Both the position numbers and the translations under genes were made by a program. Below the pieces are notes generated by a model that saw only the letters and a program-made list of their open reading frames with translations, had not been told where the DNA came from and made no database searches. From the NCBI GenBank assembly GCA_019637585.1, contig JAHBVL010000009.1:19177-83176 (forward strand): a stretch of 64,000 nt of DNA, in the 5' to 3' direction. Every line of letters begins with the position of its first letter. The first letter of the stretch is position 1. This DNA comes from Thermomicrobiales bacterium (GTDB lineage Bacteria > Chloroflexota > Chloroflexia > Thermomicrobiales > UBA6265). Below, one piece after another: positions 15,847 through 24,246 of this stretch.

Positions 15847-16872
15847 TCAGAAATGCGTGAACGCCCCGGTTGTGTGCGGAACCTGGTTGCCTGATTCATC
15901 GAACATGCGGAGCGAAGCACCGCTGGTGTCCGCTTCGACAACCCGGCCGATCACCGTGACCATTTGATGGAAGTCATTTGCCGGACCGCTGATCGCGTCG
16001 TATGCCTCCTGGGATGCAGTGAACACCAGTTCGTAGTCCTCGCCGCCGCTCAGCGCCATGGACAGCCAGTCGTGGGGAAAGAGAGCGCGGACAGAGGACG
16101 CGACCGGCAGATCGGCGATCTGGAGCTCCGCGGAAACCTGGCTCGCTGAGAGGATCTTGGGCAAGTCGCCGAGCAGGCCGTCGCTCAGGTCCATCGCAGC
16201 GCTCGCGCCCGACGCCAGCAGGAGTTCCCCCAGTTCGACGCGGGGTTGTGGTTCGAGGAGTGCGTCGATCAGAGCGGGTGCGGTCGCGGCATGGCGGCGA
16301 GGGTCATCATCGGGGAGTTGGAGCAGTTTCAATCCGGCCGCGGCAGCGCCGATCGTGCCACTGACGGCGATGAGATCGCCCACCTGGGCGCCCGACCGGC
16401 TGAGAAAGCGACCGTCGCGCGTTTCGCCGACGACTGTGACGCCAATCGAGAGGCACTCAGGCGAGCGGACGATGTCCCCGCCGGCAATCAACATGCCGCT
16501 CGCTTCAGCCAACCGGGCGGCGCCTCGATAGAAGGCCAGGATGTCGTCGACAGCAACCTCGGCCTGCAAACCGAGCGTGAATGTGGCCAGCGCGGGCCGG
16601 CCGCCCATCGCCGCGATGTCCGAGACATTCACGGCCAGCGACTTCCACCCGAGCGATTCCCAATCCTGCCAGTCGAGATCGAAGTGAATGCGTTCCACCA
16701 GGGCATCGGTGGTGACCAGCAACTGTTCACCGGGGGTGGGTTGCCAGACTGCGGTGTCGTCGCCGATTCCGACCCGCATCGATGGATGGGAGCGCACCTT
16801 GGAAGGAAGTGACTTGGTGATTCGGTCGATCAGCCCGAATTCGCCGACAGATCCGACAGTCTCGCGGGTCAC
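15847..16872 (-). CDS. thiL: thiamine-monophosphate kinase
   Basis: 341 residues, matching ThiL, which phosphorylates thiamine monophosphate to the active diphosphate cofactor. Marks: GEFGLIDRI near the start, GIGDDTAVW (acidic metal site), LVTTDALVERIHFDL, GWKSLAVNVSDIAAMGG, LIAGGDIVRS, AMDLSDGLLGDL and LSGGEDYELVF. The start is GTG at 16872, overlapping the TGA of the glycosyltransferase gene by 4 bases (GTGA), indicating translational coupling. The frame is open far upstream, but that part is antisense to the glycosyltransferase reading frame and lacks ThiL similarity. The product's need fits the ThDP enzyme at the left edge, though they are not linked in an operon. Confidence 0.92.
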   Translation of the reverse strand: MTRETVGSVGEFGLIDRITKSLPSKVRSHPSMRVGIGDDTAVWQPTPGEQLLVTTDALVERIHFDLDWQDWESLGWKSLAVNVSDIAAMGGRPALATFTLGLQAEVAVDDILAFYRGAARLAEASGMLIAGGDIVRSPECLSIGVTVVGETRDGRFLSRSGAQVGDLIAVSGTIGAAAAGLKLLQLPDDDPRRHAATAPALIDALLEPQPRVELGELLLASGASAAMDLSDGLLGDLPKILSASQVSAELQIADLPVASSVRALFPHDWLSMALSGGEDYELVFTASQEAYDAISGPANDFHQMVTVIGRVVEADTSGASLRMFDESGNQVPHTTGAFTHF

Positions 16873-17987
16873 GTCAATGCCTTTCGATAGGTCTGCACCG
16901 TTAGTTCGGCGGTGCGCTGCCAGGTGAACATGGCGGCCCGGAGTTGGCCTTCCTCCTGCAGACTGCGGCGCAGTCCAGGGCTGTGCAGGAGCCGGAGGAG
17001 CGCATTGGCCAGTGCCTCGTCCTCCGGTTCGGTCAACAGCGCGGCATGTCCAGCAACCTCCGGCAATGCGCCCCGATTGGCCGCCAGCGCCGGCGCGCCG
17101 CAGGCCATCGCTTCCACCAGCGTCAATCCAAACCCTTCGTCGATCGAGGGGATGACGAACGCGTCGCAGGAGGAGTACCAGAGCGGCAGGGCGTCCTGTG
17201 GGATGAATCCCGGCAACCTGATGCGGTCGCGATGCTGGCTGGCGGCGATCGCTTCCTTCAGTCTGCCAGACTTCCACCCCTCGGCTCCGGCCAGCACCAG
17301 ATCGTGCGGGATCTCCGGAGCGATCGCATCGAATGCCCGAATCAGTGCATCCAGATTCTTGCGCGGTTCCAGATTGCCGACTGCCAGAATGAAGGGAGGT
17401 CTGAGCCCCTGTTCTGTCCGGAAGCGGTCGATCTCGGCATCGCTGGAACGTCTGAAAACAGGATCGACCCCCAGAGGGGTGACATCGATGAGATCGGGAT
17501 CGACATCCAGCAGCTCCACCGTCTCTCGCTTCGTATGCTCGGACACGGCGATGATCCGTGCCGCCTGCCCCACAGCCTGACGCACCTGTTCGGTGAGGTA
17601 CCGGCTGCGGCGTCTGGTGGTCTGTTCCGGCCAGCGCAAAAAAGCGAGATCGTGGATCGTGACGACCGTGGGAACGCGGGCCAGCTTCGGCAAAACAAAC
17701 GCAGGTCCGTGATAGAGATCGATCCGGTCTTTGCGCAGTTGAACCGGCAACACGGTCTGTTCCCAGGCAGTGCGCACCGCAGGATTTTCCAGGGCGATGA
17801 ACGGCCGGTAGTGTGTGACCGACCGATGACTGCCGCTGTGTCCCTGAAGAGAGGAGTAGACGACCAGCTCGTCCGGGTCGAGGGCGGCCGGCAGATGGGC
17901 AACGAGATGCGCCGAGTAGTGATGAACACCCGACTGCCGCACGCCGGCTTTCGCAGACATCGTCAGTGCGCCGAAGCCAACCTTCAT
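16869..17987 (-). CDS. glycosyltransferase family 4 protein
   Basis: 372 residues, two Rossmann halves in GT-B layout. N-terminal half: HHYSAHLVAHLP, TVVTIHDLAFL and IIAVSEHTKRE. C-terminal half: ILAVGNLEPRKNLDALIRAF (nucleotide-sugar binding), and the E-x7-E motif in SIDEGFGLTLVEAMACG with PALAANRGALPEV. It would transfer a sugar, often mannose, from a nucleotide sugar in the cytoplasm to a cell-envelope or glycolipid acceptor. It is translationally coupled to thiL, an odd functional pairing. The start region GGGGAAACGCGGC-ATG is only a fair ribosome site. Confidence 0.88.
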   Translation of the reverse strand: MKVGFGALTMSAKAGVRQSGVHHYSAHLVAHLPAALDPDELVVYSSLQGHSGSHRSVTHYRPFIALENPAVRTAWEQTVLPVQLRKDRIDLYHGPAFVLPKLARVPTVVTIHDLAFLRWPEQTTRRRSRYLTEQVRQAVGQAARIIAVSEHTKRETVELLDVDPDLIDVTPLGVDPVFRRSSDAEIDRFRTEQGLRPPFILAVGNLEPRKNLDALIRAFDAIAPEIPHDLVLAGAEGWKSGRLKEAIAASQHRDRIRLPGFIPQDALPLWYSSCDAFVIPSIDEGFGLTLVEAMACGAPALAANRGALPEVAGHAALLTEPEDEALANALLRLLHSPGLRRSLQEEGQLRAAMFTWQRTAELTVQTYRKALT

Positions 17988-18143
17988 GCCGCGTTTCCCC
18001 GGTGGGAAGTGAAAGCGCCATAAATGGCGAGGCTACGCATGGTGTTCATATTGCATGAGAATCGGGATGCCGCGCAGCGCATGGTATTCTCGCCCTCTGG
18101 ACGGAATACTCCGTGAGACGCCGGCGCACACGCCGCATTCTGA

Positions 18144-21095
18144 ATGCCTTTGACTTCGACCAACGCGAATCCTGCATCCCTGATCTCCGGCAACGACGCG
18201 CCAGTCGCATCGGGCGGAGACGTATCGTCCGTGGCCACAGACTCGCTCACCGAGTCTCAGATCGACCAGTTCGCGACCCTCTATCCTTTCCCGCTCGATG
18301 GTTTTCAGCGGGATGCGATCGCCACCCTGATCGGCGACCGGTCGGTGATGGTGGCAGCGCCAACCGGCACCGGCAAGACCATTGTCGCCGAGTATGGCGT
18401 CTATAAGGCATTCGAGCGGACTGGCCGGGTCTTCTACACGACCCCGATCAAAGCGCTGTCCAACCAGAAATTCCGCGATTTGCGAGCCACGTATGGCGAT
18501 CAGGTTGGGTTGCTGACGGGCGATGTCTCAGAAAACCGGGATGCCCGCGTGGTGGTGATGACGACCGAGGTGCTGCGGAACATGCTGCTGCAGTCCCCCT
18601 GGGATGTCGACGATGTCGATATCGTCATTTTCGACGAGATCCATTTTCTTGCCGATCCGGAGCGGGGAACGACCTGGGAAGAGTCGATCATCCTCTGCCC
18701 TGACCACGTTCAGCTGATCTGCCTCTCGGCCACCGTGACCAATGCCGACGAGATCGCCTCCTGGATCAGCCGCACTCACCGGCCGATTCGCCTGATTACC
18801 CATCTCGAACGGGCGGTGCCGCTGGCCCTCTACTACTTCATCGACAAAGAGCTGCACATGGTCATCGACCACACTGGCAGCCTGATTCGCGACTTTCCCC
18901 GCACCGGCGGCGAAGCGCGGCGGCAGGTTGGGCGAGGTTCGGGTCGGCGTCGTGCCGATGCCGGCGCCGAGGGGCCGGACGAACCACAGCCGCACGAGAT
19001 CATCGACTCCCTGATTGCCGGCAACATGCTCCCGGCGATCTTCTTTCTGTTCAGCCGCAATGACTGTCAGGTCTTTGCCGAGCGCTTGGCCATGATGCGG
19101 CCGAATCTGGTTTCGCCGCAGCAAGAGCGGCTCATCGACGCCACGTTGAACACCTATCTGGCGTCGCTCCGGCCGGAGGACCGCGAACTGGAGCAGGTTC
19201 AGCTGGTGACAGCTCTGGCCCGCAAGGGAATCGGTTTCCATCATGCTGGTTTGCTGCCGGTGCTCAAACAGCTGGTCGAGCTCCTCTTCTCCCGGGGGCT
19301 GATGCAGGTCGTCTTTGCCACCGATACGCTGGCCCTCGGCGTGAATATGCCGGCCCGGACAGTGGTCATTGGCCGGATGAGCAAATGGGATGGCCGCCGG
19401 CGCCGGGTGCTGATCCCCAATGAATTCCAGCAGATGGCTGGGCGAGCGGGCCGGCGTGGGATGGACGCGTTCGGGCATGTCGTTGTGCCTTATTCGCCCT
19501 GGTTGCCCTTCCGGGAGATGCTGGAGATCGCCACCGGGCCCCTCGAACCGGTGCGTTCGGCGTTTGCCGTTCGCTACAACACTGTGCTCAATCTGTGGGA
19601 TCCGCCCGACGGTGAACGGGTCCGCTCGATGCTGGAGCAGAGTCTTGCCCAGTTCCAGACCAGCCAGCGCATTCGGCTGCTGGAGGACGACGTCATCGAA
19701 ATCGGCGGCGACATCGCCGGCATTCCCAAAGGTTGCCTGATCGGTCTCGATGGGGGGGACGAGCTCCTCGAAGACTATCGGATGCTGATATCGACGCTGC
19801 AGACCTCGGAGCAGAAGCTGCGGAGGCTGGAGGAAGATCGCGTTCGTGTCGAAAGCGCACTGGAGGCGGCGCCCTGGCCCGAACCGGGCCGCCAAACGCT
19901 GCGCCGCGTACTGCGCGCCGCGCCGGTGGGGTTGGTCGTTCACGAGCGCGCTCTCGGCTGGGGCATCTTCATGGGGAAGGCGCTTTCCGGCGTTGGCACG
20001 TTCCTTTTCGGTCGTGACCTCCATGTCATTGCCGAGTACCGGCAGATCGACTACGTCACCGATGGCAAGGTTGTCGATCTGGCCTCCGCGCTCACCGAGT
20101 TGACCGCCAACGAAGACAAGGAAAAGCGCCTCTCGCTGAAGGAGTCGCGGAAGATCGCCAAACAGCTCAAGGAGATGGAGCTGCCCGATCTCGATGCGAT
20201 GCGGGCAGAACACCAGGAGCGGGAGGCCGAACGGGTTGCCGCTGAGCTGGCGCGTCTCGATGAGGTTGTCGGCGAAGCGAGCAGCCAGCGGGAATCACTG
20301 ATCGCCACCCGCGATCATCACCCCTGTCACCGCTGCCCGGTCCGCAAGGAGCATCGCGCGCATCTCAACCGAATCGACAAACTGGAAAAAGAGCGCAATC
20401 TCCTGCGCGACATCCTCGAGCGGGAGCAAGAAGCCGAGGATGCCCGCATCCGGGGCGTGATTCGGGGTATTCGCGAGGTGCTCGACCGGTTTGGTTACAT
20501 GCATCGCGGTTACCCGACGGCCAAGGCCGATATGCTTGCCGCCGTTTTCGACAACGACGCGCTGATTCTTTGCGAGCTCGTCGATCGAGGTCTCCTCGAC
20601 CGTCTGGCGCCGGAGGATCTGGCCGAAGTCTTCTCCTGGTTCAGTTTCGACCGCGACTTCCGCTATGCCAATCATCTCGTGCTCCCGAACGAGCTGCTGA
20701 CCATTCGCCGCCGTCTGGAAGACATCGAGCACACGATTCTGGGTGAAGAGCGAGATCATGGGCTCTTCATCAGTGAGGGACACAATCCCAGTTTCTATGG
20801 CGCTGCCCGGGCCTGGGCCATGGGACAGACGATGATCGGCATCACCGAGCAGATCCAGCTCTCCGAAGGTGATCTGGTGCTCACCTTCAACAAAACCATC
20901 GACCTCCTGCGGCAGGTTCGTGAGATGCTCGAAGACGTCCTCCCCGACCACCCCCTCCGCTATACCCTCCGCGAAGCCGAGCGCTTGCTGCGTCGCGACA
21001 TTGTGGAGCAGTCGCTGACGCTGGGGTTTGCGCCGATTGTGGATGGGGACGAGGACTTGGGGAAGGCGGAGCAGGAAATAGGAGATGGGAGATAG
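18144..21095 (+). CDS. Ski2-like DEAD/DEAH-box superfamily II helicase
   Basis: 983 residues, close to actinobacterial HelY and archaeal/eukaryal Ski2/Mtr4 proteins. Helicase motifs in order: Q-like FPLDGFQRDAI, motif I APTGTGKT (about residue 72), Ia TTPIKALSNQK, II DEIH, III SATVTNADE, IV region with FFLFSRNDCQ, V ATDTLALGVNMPARTV, and VI QMAGRAGRRG. Charged coiled-coil stretches rich in Glu/Arg (about 640-780) include a CxxC-like HPCHRCPVRK. The end carries a DSHCT-type domain (GFIS-like FISEGHNPSFYGAARAWAMGQ). It probably unwinds structured RNA. The last residues (EIGDGR) and the TAG stop are encoded inside a heptamer array, so the original C-terminus may have been extended or replaced. 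Confidence 0.9.
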   Translation: MPLTSTNANPASLISGNDAPVASGGDVSSVATDSLTESQIDQFATLYPFPLDGFQRDAIATLIGDRSVMVAAPTGTGKTIVAEYGVYKAFERTGRVFYTTPIKALSNQKFRDLRATYGDQVGLLTGDVSENRDARVVVMTTEVLRNMLLQSPWDVDDVDIVIFDEIHFLADPERGTTWEESIILCPDHVQLICLSATVTNADEIASWISRTHRPIRLITHLERAVPLALYYFIDKELHMVIDHTGSLIRDFPRTGGEARRQVGRGSGRRRADAGAEGPDEPQPHEIIDSLIAGNMLPAIFFLFSRNDCQVFAERLAMMRPNLVSPQQERLIDATLNTYLASLRPEDRELEQVQLVTALARKGIGFHHAGLLPVLKQLVELLFSRGLMQVVFATDTLALGVNMPARTVVIGRMSKWDGRRRRVLIPNEFQQMAGRAGRRGMDAFGHVVVPYSPWLPFREMLEIATGPLEPVRSAFAVRYNTVLNLWDPPDGERVRSMLEQSLAQFQTSQRIRLLEDDVIEIGGDIAGIPKGCLIGLDGGDELLEDYRMLISTLQTSEQKLRRLEEDRVRVESALEAAPWPEPGRQTLRRVLRAAPVGLVVHERALGWGIFMGKALSGVGTFLFGRDLHVIAEYRQIDYVTDGKVVDLASALTELTANEDKEKRLSLKESRKIAKQLKEMELPDLDAMRAEHQEREAERVAAELARLDEVVGEASSQRESLIATRDHHPCHRCPVRKEHRAHLNRIDKLEKERNLLRDILEREQEAEDARIRGVIRGIREVLDRFGYMHRGYPTAKADMLAAVFDNDALILCELVDRGLLDRLAPEDLAEVFSWFSFDRDFRYANHLVLPNELLTIRRRLEDIEHTILGEERDHGLFISEGHNPSFYGAARAWAMGQTMIGITEQIQLSEGDLVLTFNKTIDLLRQVREMLEDVLPDHPLRYTLREAERLLRRDIVEQSLTLGFAPIVDGDEDLGKAEQEIGDGR

Positions 21096-21168
21096 GAAGG
21101 GGTTGGTGGACAGCCCACACGAAACACTATTTCCTGTTCCCTATTTCCCCATTCCCCACGCCCCATTC
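21074..21168. repeat. inverted heptamer arrays around helicase stop
   Basis: Units GGAAATA, GGAGATG, GGAGATA, GGAAGGG (21074-21101) overlap the helicase stop codon. Units CTATTTC, CTGTTCC, CTATTTC, CCCATTC, CCCACGC, CCCATTC (21127-21168) are their approximate complement. The pair could fold into a stem about 25 bases long with a GGGTTGG...CAGCCCAC inner loop, i.e. a possible terminator. Confidence 0.75.
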
Positions 21169-21222
21169 GTACTACCATAGTGGCAGTTCCTGGCGCGTCG
21201 TTCATGCTTTCCGGAAGCGGTC

Positions 21223-21525
21223 ATGATGCATCCGTCAATCGAAGCCCATCGCGATGAGATCATCCTGCTCTGCGAGGAGTATGGTGTGGCGCGGCTGGAA
21301 GTCTTCGGCTCGGCGGTGAGCGGTAAGTTCGATCCGGATCGGAGCGACGTCGACTTCCTGGTCGAGTTCGGTGACCACTTCAGGTATGGAGGACTCCTCG
21401 ACTTCAAGGAAGCCCTGGAGTCGTTGCTCGGGAGAGAAGTGCAGCTCGTCTCCCGAAAATACCTTCGCAATCCCTATTTCATACGTGCTGTCGAAACGAC
21501 CAAAGTTCCCCTCTATGCTGCCTAG
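21223..21525 (+). CDS. mntA: MNT-domain nucleotidyltransferase, antitoxin of MNT-HEPN pair
   Basis: 100 residues with the minimal nucleotidyltransferase (Pol beta fold) motif FGSAVSGKF...SDVDFLVEF, i.e. GS-x11-DxD, and the usual C-terminal acidic strand region. In characterised MntA/HepT pairs this protein AMPylates and silences the HEPN RNase. The ATG at 21223 (a second ATG follows directly) is preceded by GGAAGCGG. The HEPN gene overlaps its 3' end by 11 bases, typical of a toxin-antitoxin operon. A paralogue without a HEPN partner is at 52167-52490. Confidence 0.85.
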   Translation: MMHPSIEAHRDEIILLCEEYGVARLEVFGSAVSGKFDPDRSDVDFLVEFGDHFRYGGLLDFKEALESLLGREVQLVSRKYLRNPYFIRAVETTKVPLYAA

Positions 21526-21862
21526 AAGCCCGAAGCTGCTCTGGGATATCCACAATGCCGCAGAGTGGATCCTTGAGTGGGCCGAAGGGAAATCCGTTGC
21601 CGAGCTCTTGAACGACGACTGGTCGCGACTCAGTGTGGAGCGGCTTCTTGAAATCCTCGGTGAGGCTGCACGCAGGCTGCGAGACTACGATCCCGAAACG
21701 GCCGACAGACTGGACAGTCTCAACCAGGCGATCGCGCTGCGAAACATCATTGCCCACCAGTATGACGGTATCGATTACGAGCGAATCTGGGAGATCATCC
21801 AGCAGCATCTCCCTGGACTTCGGGACGAAGCTCTGGCACTCCTTGAAGAGGCGGATGTGTGA
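21515..21862 (+). CDS. hepT: HEPN-domain (DUF86) ribonuclease toxin
   Basis: 115 residues, largely helical. The HEPN active-site signature R-x4-H-x-Y is visible as RNIIAHQY at about residues 83-90, inside ALRNIIAHQYDGIDYERIW. Such HepT proteins are metal-independent RNases kept inactive by MntA-dependent AMPylation of the motif Tyr. The start is ATG at 21515, inside the mntA 3' end; longer readings to 21371 are out-of-frame overlaps with mntA and lack a ribosome site. Translation is probably coupled to mntA. Role: stress or phage-defence toxin, inferred from the family. Confidence 0.85.
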   Translation: MLPRSPKLLWDIHNAAEWILEWAEGKSVAELLNDDWSRLSVERLLEILGEAARRLRDYDPETADRLDSLNQAIALRNIIAHQYDGIDYERIWEIIQQHLPGLRDEALALLEEADV

Positions 21863-21912
21863 AGTGAGTGTGTGTGATCGGTGTGTCACGCGATCATAGG
21901 GAGACTCCGCAA

Positions 21913-21941
21913 TTGACAGATTTCGTTCTCGCTGATAGCGT
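21913..21941 (+). promoter_or_regulatory. promoter of the dapAB T-box transcript
   Basis: TTGACA (21913-21918), a 17-base spacer and TAGCGT (21936-21941), with TG one base before the -10. A sigma-A-type promoter fitting a transcript starting near 21948. Confidence 0.65.
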
Positions 21942-21947
21942 ACCTAC

Positions 21948-22263
21948 TCAGAAGACCGCAAAGGCTTCGACGAGGACGAGTAACCGGCGCGAGCGGTGCA
22001 GAGAACCGCGGTAGCTGCGAAGCGGGATCGGGACCGCCGGTGAATAAGACCTCCGAGCTTCGCTCCGAACCGTGGCGTGCCACGCAGTAGGCGGCGACGG
22101 GGGTGGGCAACCACCAATCAGCTCCCGTTACAGGGCTGCCGGATCGCGACAATGACCACAACGCCGTCCGGAAAGCGCGTGGCGATGCCAGTCGCCGCGA
22201 ATTGGGGTGGTACCACGGGCCTGACGCCGCTCGTCCCCACAAGGGGAGAGCGGTTTGTGTTTT
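21948..22263 (+). ncRNA. T-box riboswitch, Lys (AAG) specifier candidate
   Basis: A tRNA-sensing leader. Seen: an AGTA box (GACGAGTAACC), the distal stem-I pattern GCAGAGAACCGCGG, the specifier-loop region GGTGAATAAGACC in which AAG (22046-22048) is followed by A, and the conserved T-box GGGTGGTACCACGG (22206-22218). A terminator stem follows: CCGCTC-G-TCCCC, loop ACAA, GGGGA-GAGCGG (22227-22253), then TTTGTGTTTT. Uncharged tRNA-Lys should stabilise the antiterminator and permit dapA-dapB transcription when lysine is short. The downstream lysine-pathway genes support the AAG reading; a shifted specifier register is the alternative. Confidence 0.85.
22227..22263 (+). terminator. T-box intrinsic terminator
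   Basis: An 11-bp stem with one bulged G and an ACAA loop, followed by TTTGTGTTTT; mutually exclusive with the T-box antiterminator. Confidence 0.8.
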
Positions 22264-22312
22264 CTCCGGGTTGGGCGTCACGTTCCGTTTGCTCGTAGCG
22301 CGGGAGGTGACC

Positions 22313-22372
22313 ATGGTCAGGCACGAACACCCCAATCTGGTTCCTGTGCCCGATTTCGACATCAAGCGATAG
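22313..22372 (+). CDS. 19-residue small ORF between T-box and dapA
   Basis: Encodes MVRHEHPNLVPVPDFDIKR and is preceded by GGGAGGTGACC, one of the best ribosome sites in the window. It lies after the T-box terminator and before two strong hairpins (a GGCGCC/GGCGCC arm at about 22373-22400 and GCTCGTTCC...GGAACGAGC at about 22410-22433) that precede dapA. It could be a leader peptide or a genuine small protein. It has a single Lys codon, so classical Lys attenuation is unlikely. Not recognised. Confidence 0.5.
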   Translation: MVRHEHPNLVPVPDFDIKR

Positions 22373-22469
22373 GCGCCGCGGCATCTGCCGCCGGCGCCGG
22401 AACAGACCGGCTCGTTCCACCGGGGAACGAGCTGCCCACGTCGTTTGACCGAAATCGGAGCTCAGAATC

Positions 22470-23396
22470 ATGATCCATATCACTCCTCCATCGACCCCAT
22501 TCCTCTCGGGCGCCTACACCGCGATGATCACGCCGCTGCGCGGCGATGAGGTCGACATCCCGGCTCTGCGCCAGATGACCGACTTCCAGATCGAGCAGGG
22601 GATCAGCGGACTCGTTCCCTGCGGCACGACCGGCGAATCGGTCACGCTCACCGACCGTGAGTACGATCTGGTCATCGCTACGGTGATCGAGGCAGCCGGA
22701 GAGCGAGTGCCGGTGATCGCAGGTACCGGCACCAATGACACGCGGCGGACCATCGAACAGACCCGGCGGGCAGAAGAGGCCGGCGCAACGGCGGCTCTCG
22801 TAGTGGTTCCCTATTACAACAAGCCGACGCAGGAGGGGATGTTCCGGCACTTCACTGCCGTCGCTGACGCCACCGATTTGCCGATCGTCCTTTACAACGT
22901 TCCCGGCCGCACCGGGGTCAATATGAGCGCGGAGACCACTTTGCGCCTGGCCGAGCACCCGAACATCGTGGCGGTGAAGGAAGCGTCGGGCAACCTGGAG
23001 CAGATCAGCGAGATCGTGATTGGCGCACCCGAGGGATTTGCCGTCCTGTCCGGGGACGACGCGTTGACACTTCCTGTCCTGAGCGTCGGCGGTCATGGCG
23101 TCATTTCGGTGACGTCGAACATCGCGCCACGAGCCGTATCGGAGCTGGTGGAACTTGGTCTGAGCGGTGACTTCGCCGCAGCCCGGACGCGCCATCAGCA
23201 TCTTTTCGGGCTGAATCGAGCCATGTTCTTCGACAACAATCCGACGGCAGTCAAGACGGCCGCGTCGATGCTGGGGCTCTGTTCGGCGGAGCTCAGGCTG
23301 CCGCAAGTCGAGATGTCGGCCGGGAACCATGCACGGCTCGGCGAGGCGATGACCGCTTTCGGACTAATGAGCGTGCAGGCGTTGGCAGCGGACTAA
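22470..23396 (+). CDS. dapA: 4-hydroxy-tetrahydrodipicolinate synthase
   Basis: 308 residues. It condenses pyruvate and aspartate semialdehyde in lysine/diaminopimelate synthesis. DapA marks: GAYTAMITPLRGD, the pyruvate-binding CGTTGES (about residue 51-57), YYNKPTQEG, YNVPGRTGVNM with the catalytic Tyr and the Arg, and the Schiff-base Lys in VAVKEASGN (about 172). GGAG lies 9 bases before the ATG. It is followed 2 bases later by dapB, and transcription is under the T-box leader upstream. Confidence 0.93.
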   Translation: MIHITPPSTPFLSGAYTAMITPLRGDEVDIPALRQMTDFQIEQGISGLVPCGTTGESVTLTDREYDLVIATVIEAAGERVPVIAGTGTNDTRRTIEQTRRAEEAGATAALVVVPYYNKPTQEGMFRHFTAVADATDLPIVLYNVPGRTGVNMSAETTLRLAEHPNIVAVKEASGNLEQISEIVIGAPEGFAVLSGDDALTLPVLSVGGHGVISVTSNIAPRAVSELVELGLSGDFAAARTRHQHLFGLNRAMFFDNNPTAVKTAASMLGLCSAELRLPQVEMSAGNHARLGEAMTAFGLMSVQALAAD

Positions 23397-23398
23397 TC

Positions 23399-24169
23399 AT
23401 GATCAGACTTGGCATCGGTGGTGTTCAGGGACGGATGGGGCAGGCGATCTGCGCGTCGGTGGCGTCGGTGGAGGGGATCGTTGTCACGGGCGGGGTCGTG
23501 CGGGAGGCGATCGCCGCCCATGCCGGTGACGTTCTTATCTCGGATGATCCGGCGGAGCTGGTCGGAACGATCGATGTTCTTGTCGATGTGTCGACTCCGG
23601 ACGGGGTACTGCGCAACCTGGTTGCCATGCGACAGGCATCGGTGCCCTATGTCTGTGGCGTGACTGGTTTGTCCGATGAGCACCAGGACGCGCTCATGGC
23701 CGCTGCCGTTGACATCCCGGTGCTTCTCGCTCCGAACTTCAGCGTTGGTGTTGCGGCGGTGACCCGGATACTCGAGCTTGCCGCGACGCTTCTCGCCGAT
23801 GCCGATGTGGAGATCGTCGAAACCCACCATCGCCGTAAACAGGACGCGCCGTCCGGCACCGCTTTGCTCTTTGCCGATGCGATCGAACGAGCCCGTTGTG
23901 CAGCAGCACAGCGAGTGCATGGCCGAGAGGGCGTCGGTCCTCGCCAGCTAGGTGAAATGGGTATTCATTCAGTGCGTGGCGGAGGCAACTCCGGCGAGCA
24001 TCGCATCCTCTTCGCCATGGATGGAGAGGAAGTCGCCATCGAGCATCGGGCGCTGGCCCGTTCCACGTTTGCCGACGGCGCCGTCCACGCGGCCCGGTGG
24101 ATCGCCGGAAAACCACCCGGCCGCTATACGATGCAGGACGTGATCGAGCTCACCGTGCCGGAGATGTAG
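23399..24169 (+). CDS. dapB: 4-hydroxy-tetrahydrodipicolinate reductase
   Basis: 256 residues, next enzyme after DapA. The nucleotide-binding motif GIGGVQGRMGQAI is at the N-terminus, VDVSTPDGVLRN follows, and the signature ETHHRRKQDAPSGTAL (about 140-155) contains the His pair and Lys that bind and protonate the substrate. The C-terminal GEHRILFAMDGE and TFADGAV blocks are typical. It starts 2 bases after the dapA stop, so the two are one operon. The TAG stop is the beginning of a dispersed inverted repeat. Confidence 0.93.
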   Translation: MIRLGIGGVQGRMGQAICASVASVEGIVVTGGVVREAIAAHAGDVLISDDPAELVGTIDVLVDVSTPDGVLRNLVAMRQASVPYVCGVTGLSDEHQDALMAAAVDIPVLLAPNFSVGVAAVTRILELAATLLADADVEIVETHHRRKQDAPSGTALLFADAIERARCAAAQRVHGREGVGPRQLGEMGIHSVRGGGNSGEHRILFAMDGEEVAIEHRALARSTFADGAVHAARWIAGKPPGRYTMQDVIELTVPEM

Positions 24170-24225
24170 CGGCAACGCCTGCGTTGCTCGTCGTCAGAGA
24201 CGAGCGAGGCAGGCCTCGCCGCTAC
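24166..24225. repeat. dispersed inverted repeat GTAGCGGC...GCCGCTAC
   Basis: GTAGCGGCAACGCCTGCGTTGC at one end and GCGAGGCAGGCCTCGCCGCTAC at the other; the outer 8 bases are complementary. Both halves recur at 42321-42404. The first TAG is the dapB stop codon. It sits between the convergent dapB and aminotransferase genes and may act as a terminator. Confidence 0.8.
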
Positions 24226-24246
24226 CTCCTGACGAGAGCCAGGCCC

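Noticed and set aside
15847-18021. One 724-residue reading frame containing ThiL
   Set aside because: Only the last 341 residues match ThiL; the upstream part overlaps the glycosyltransferase frame, and the GTGA overlap defines the true start.
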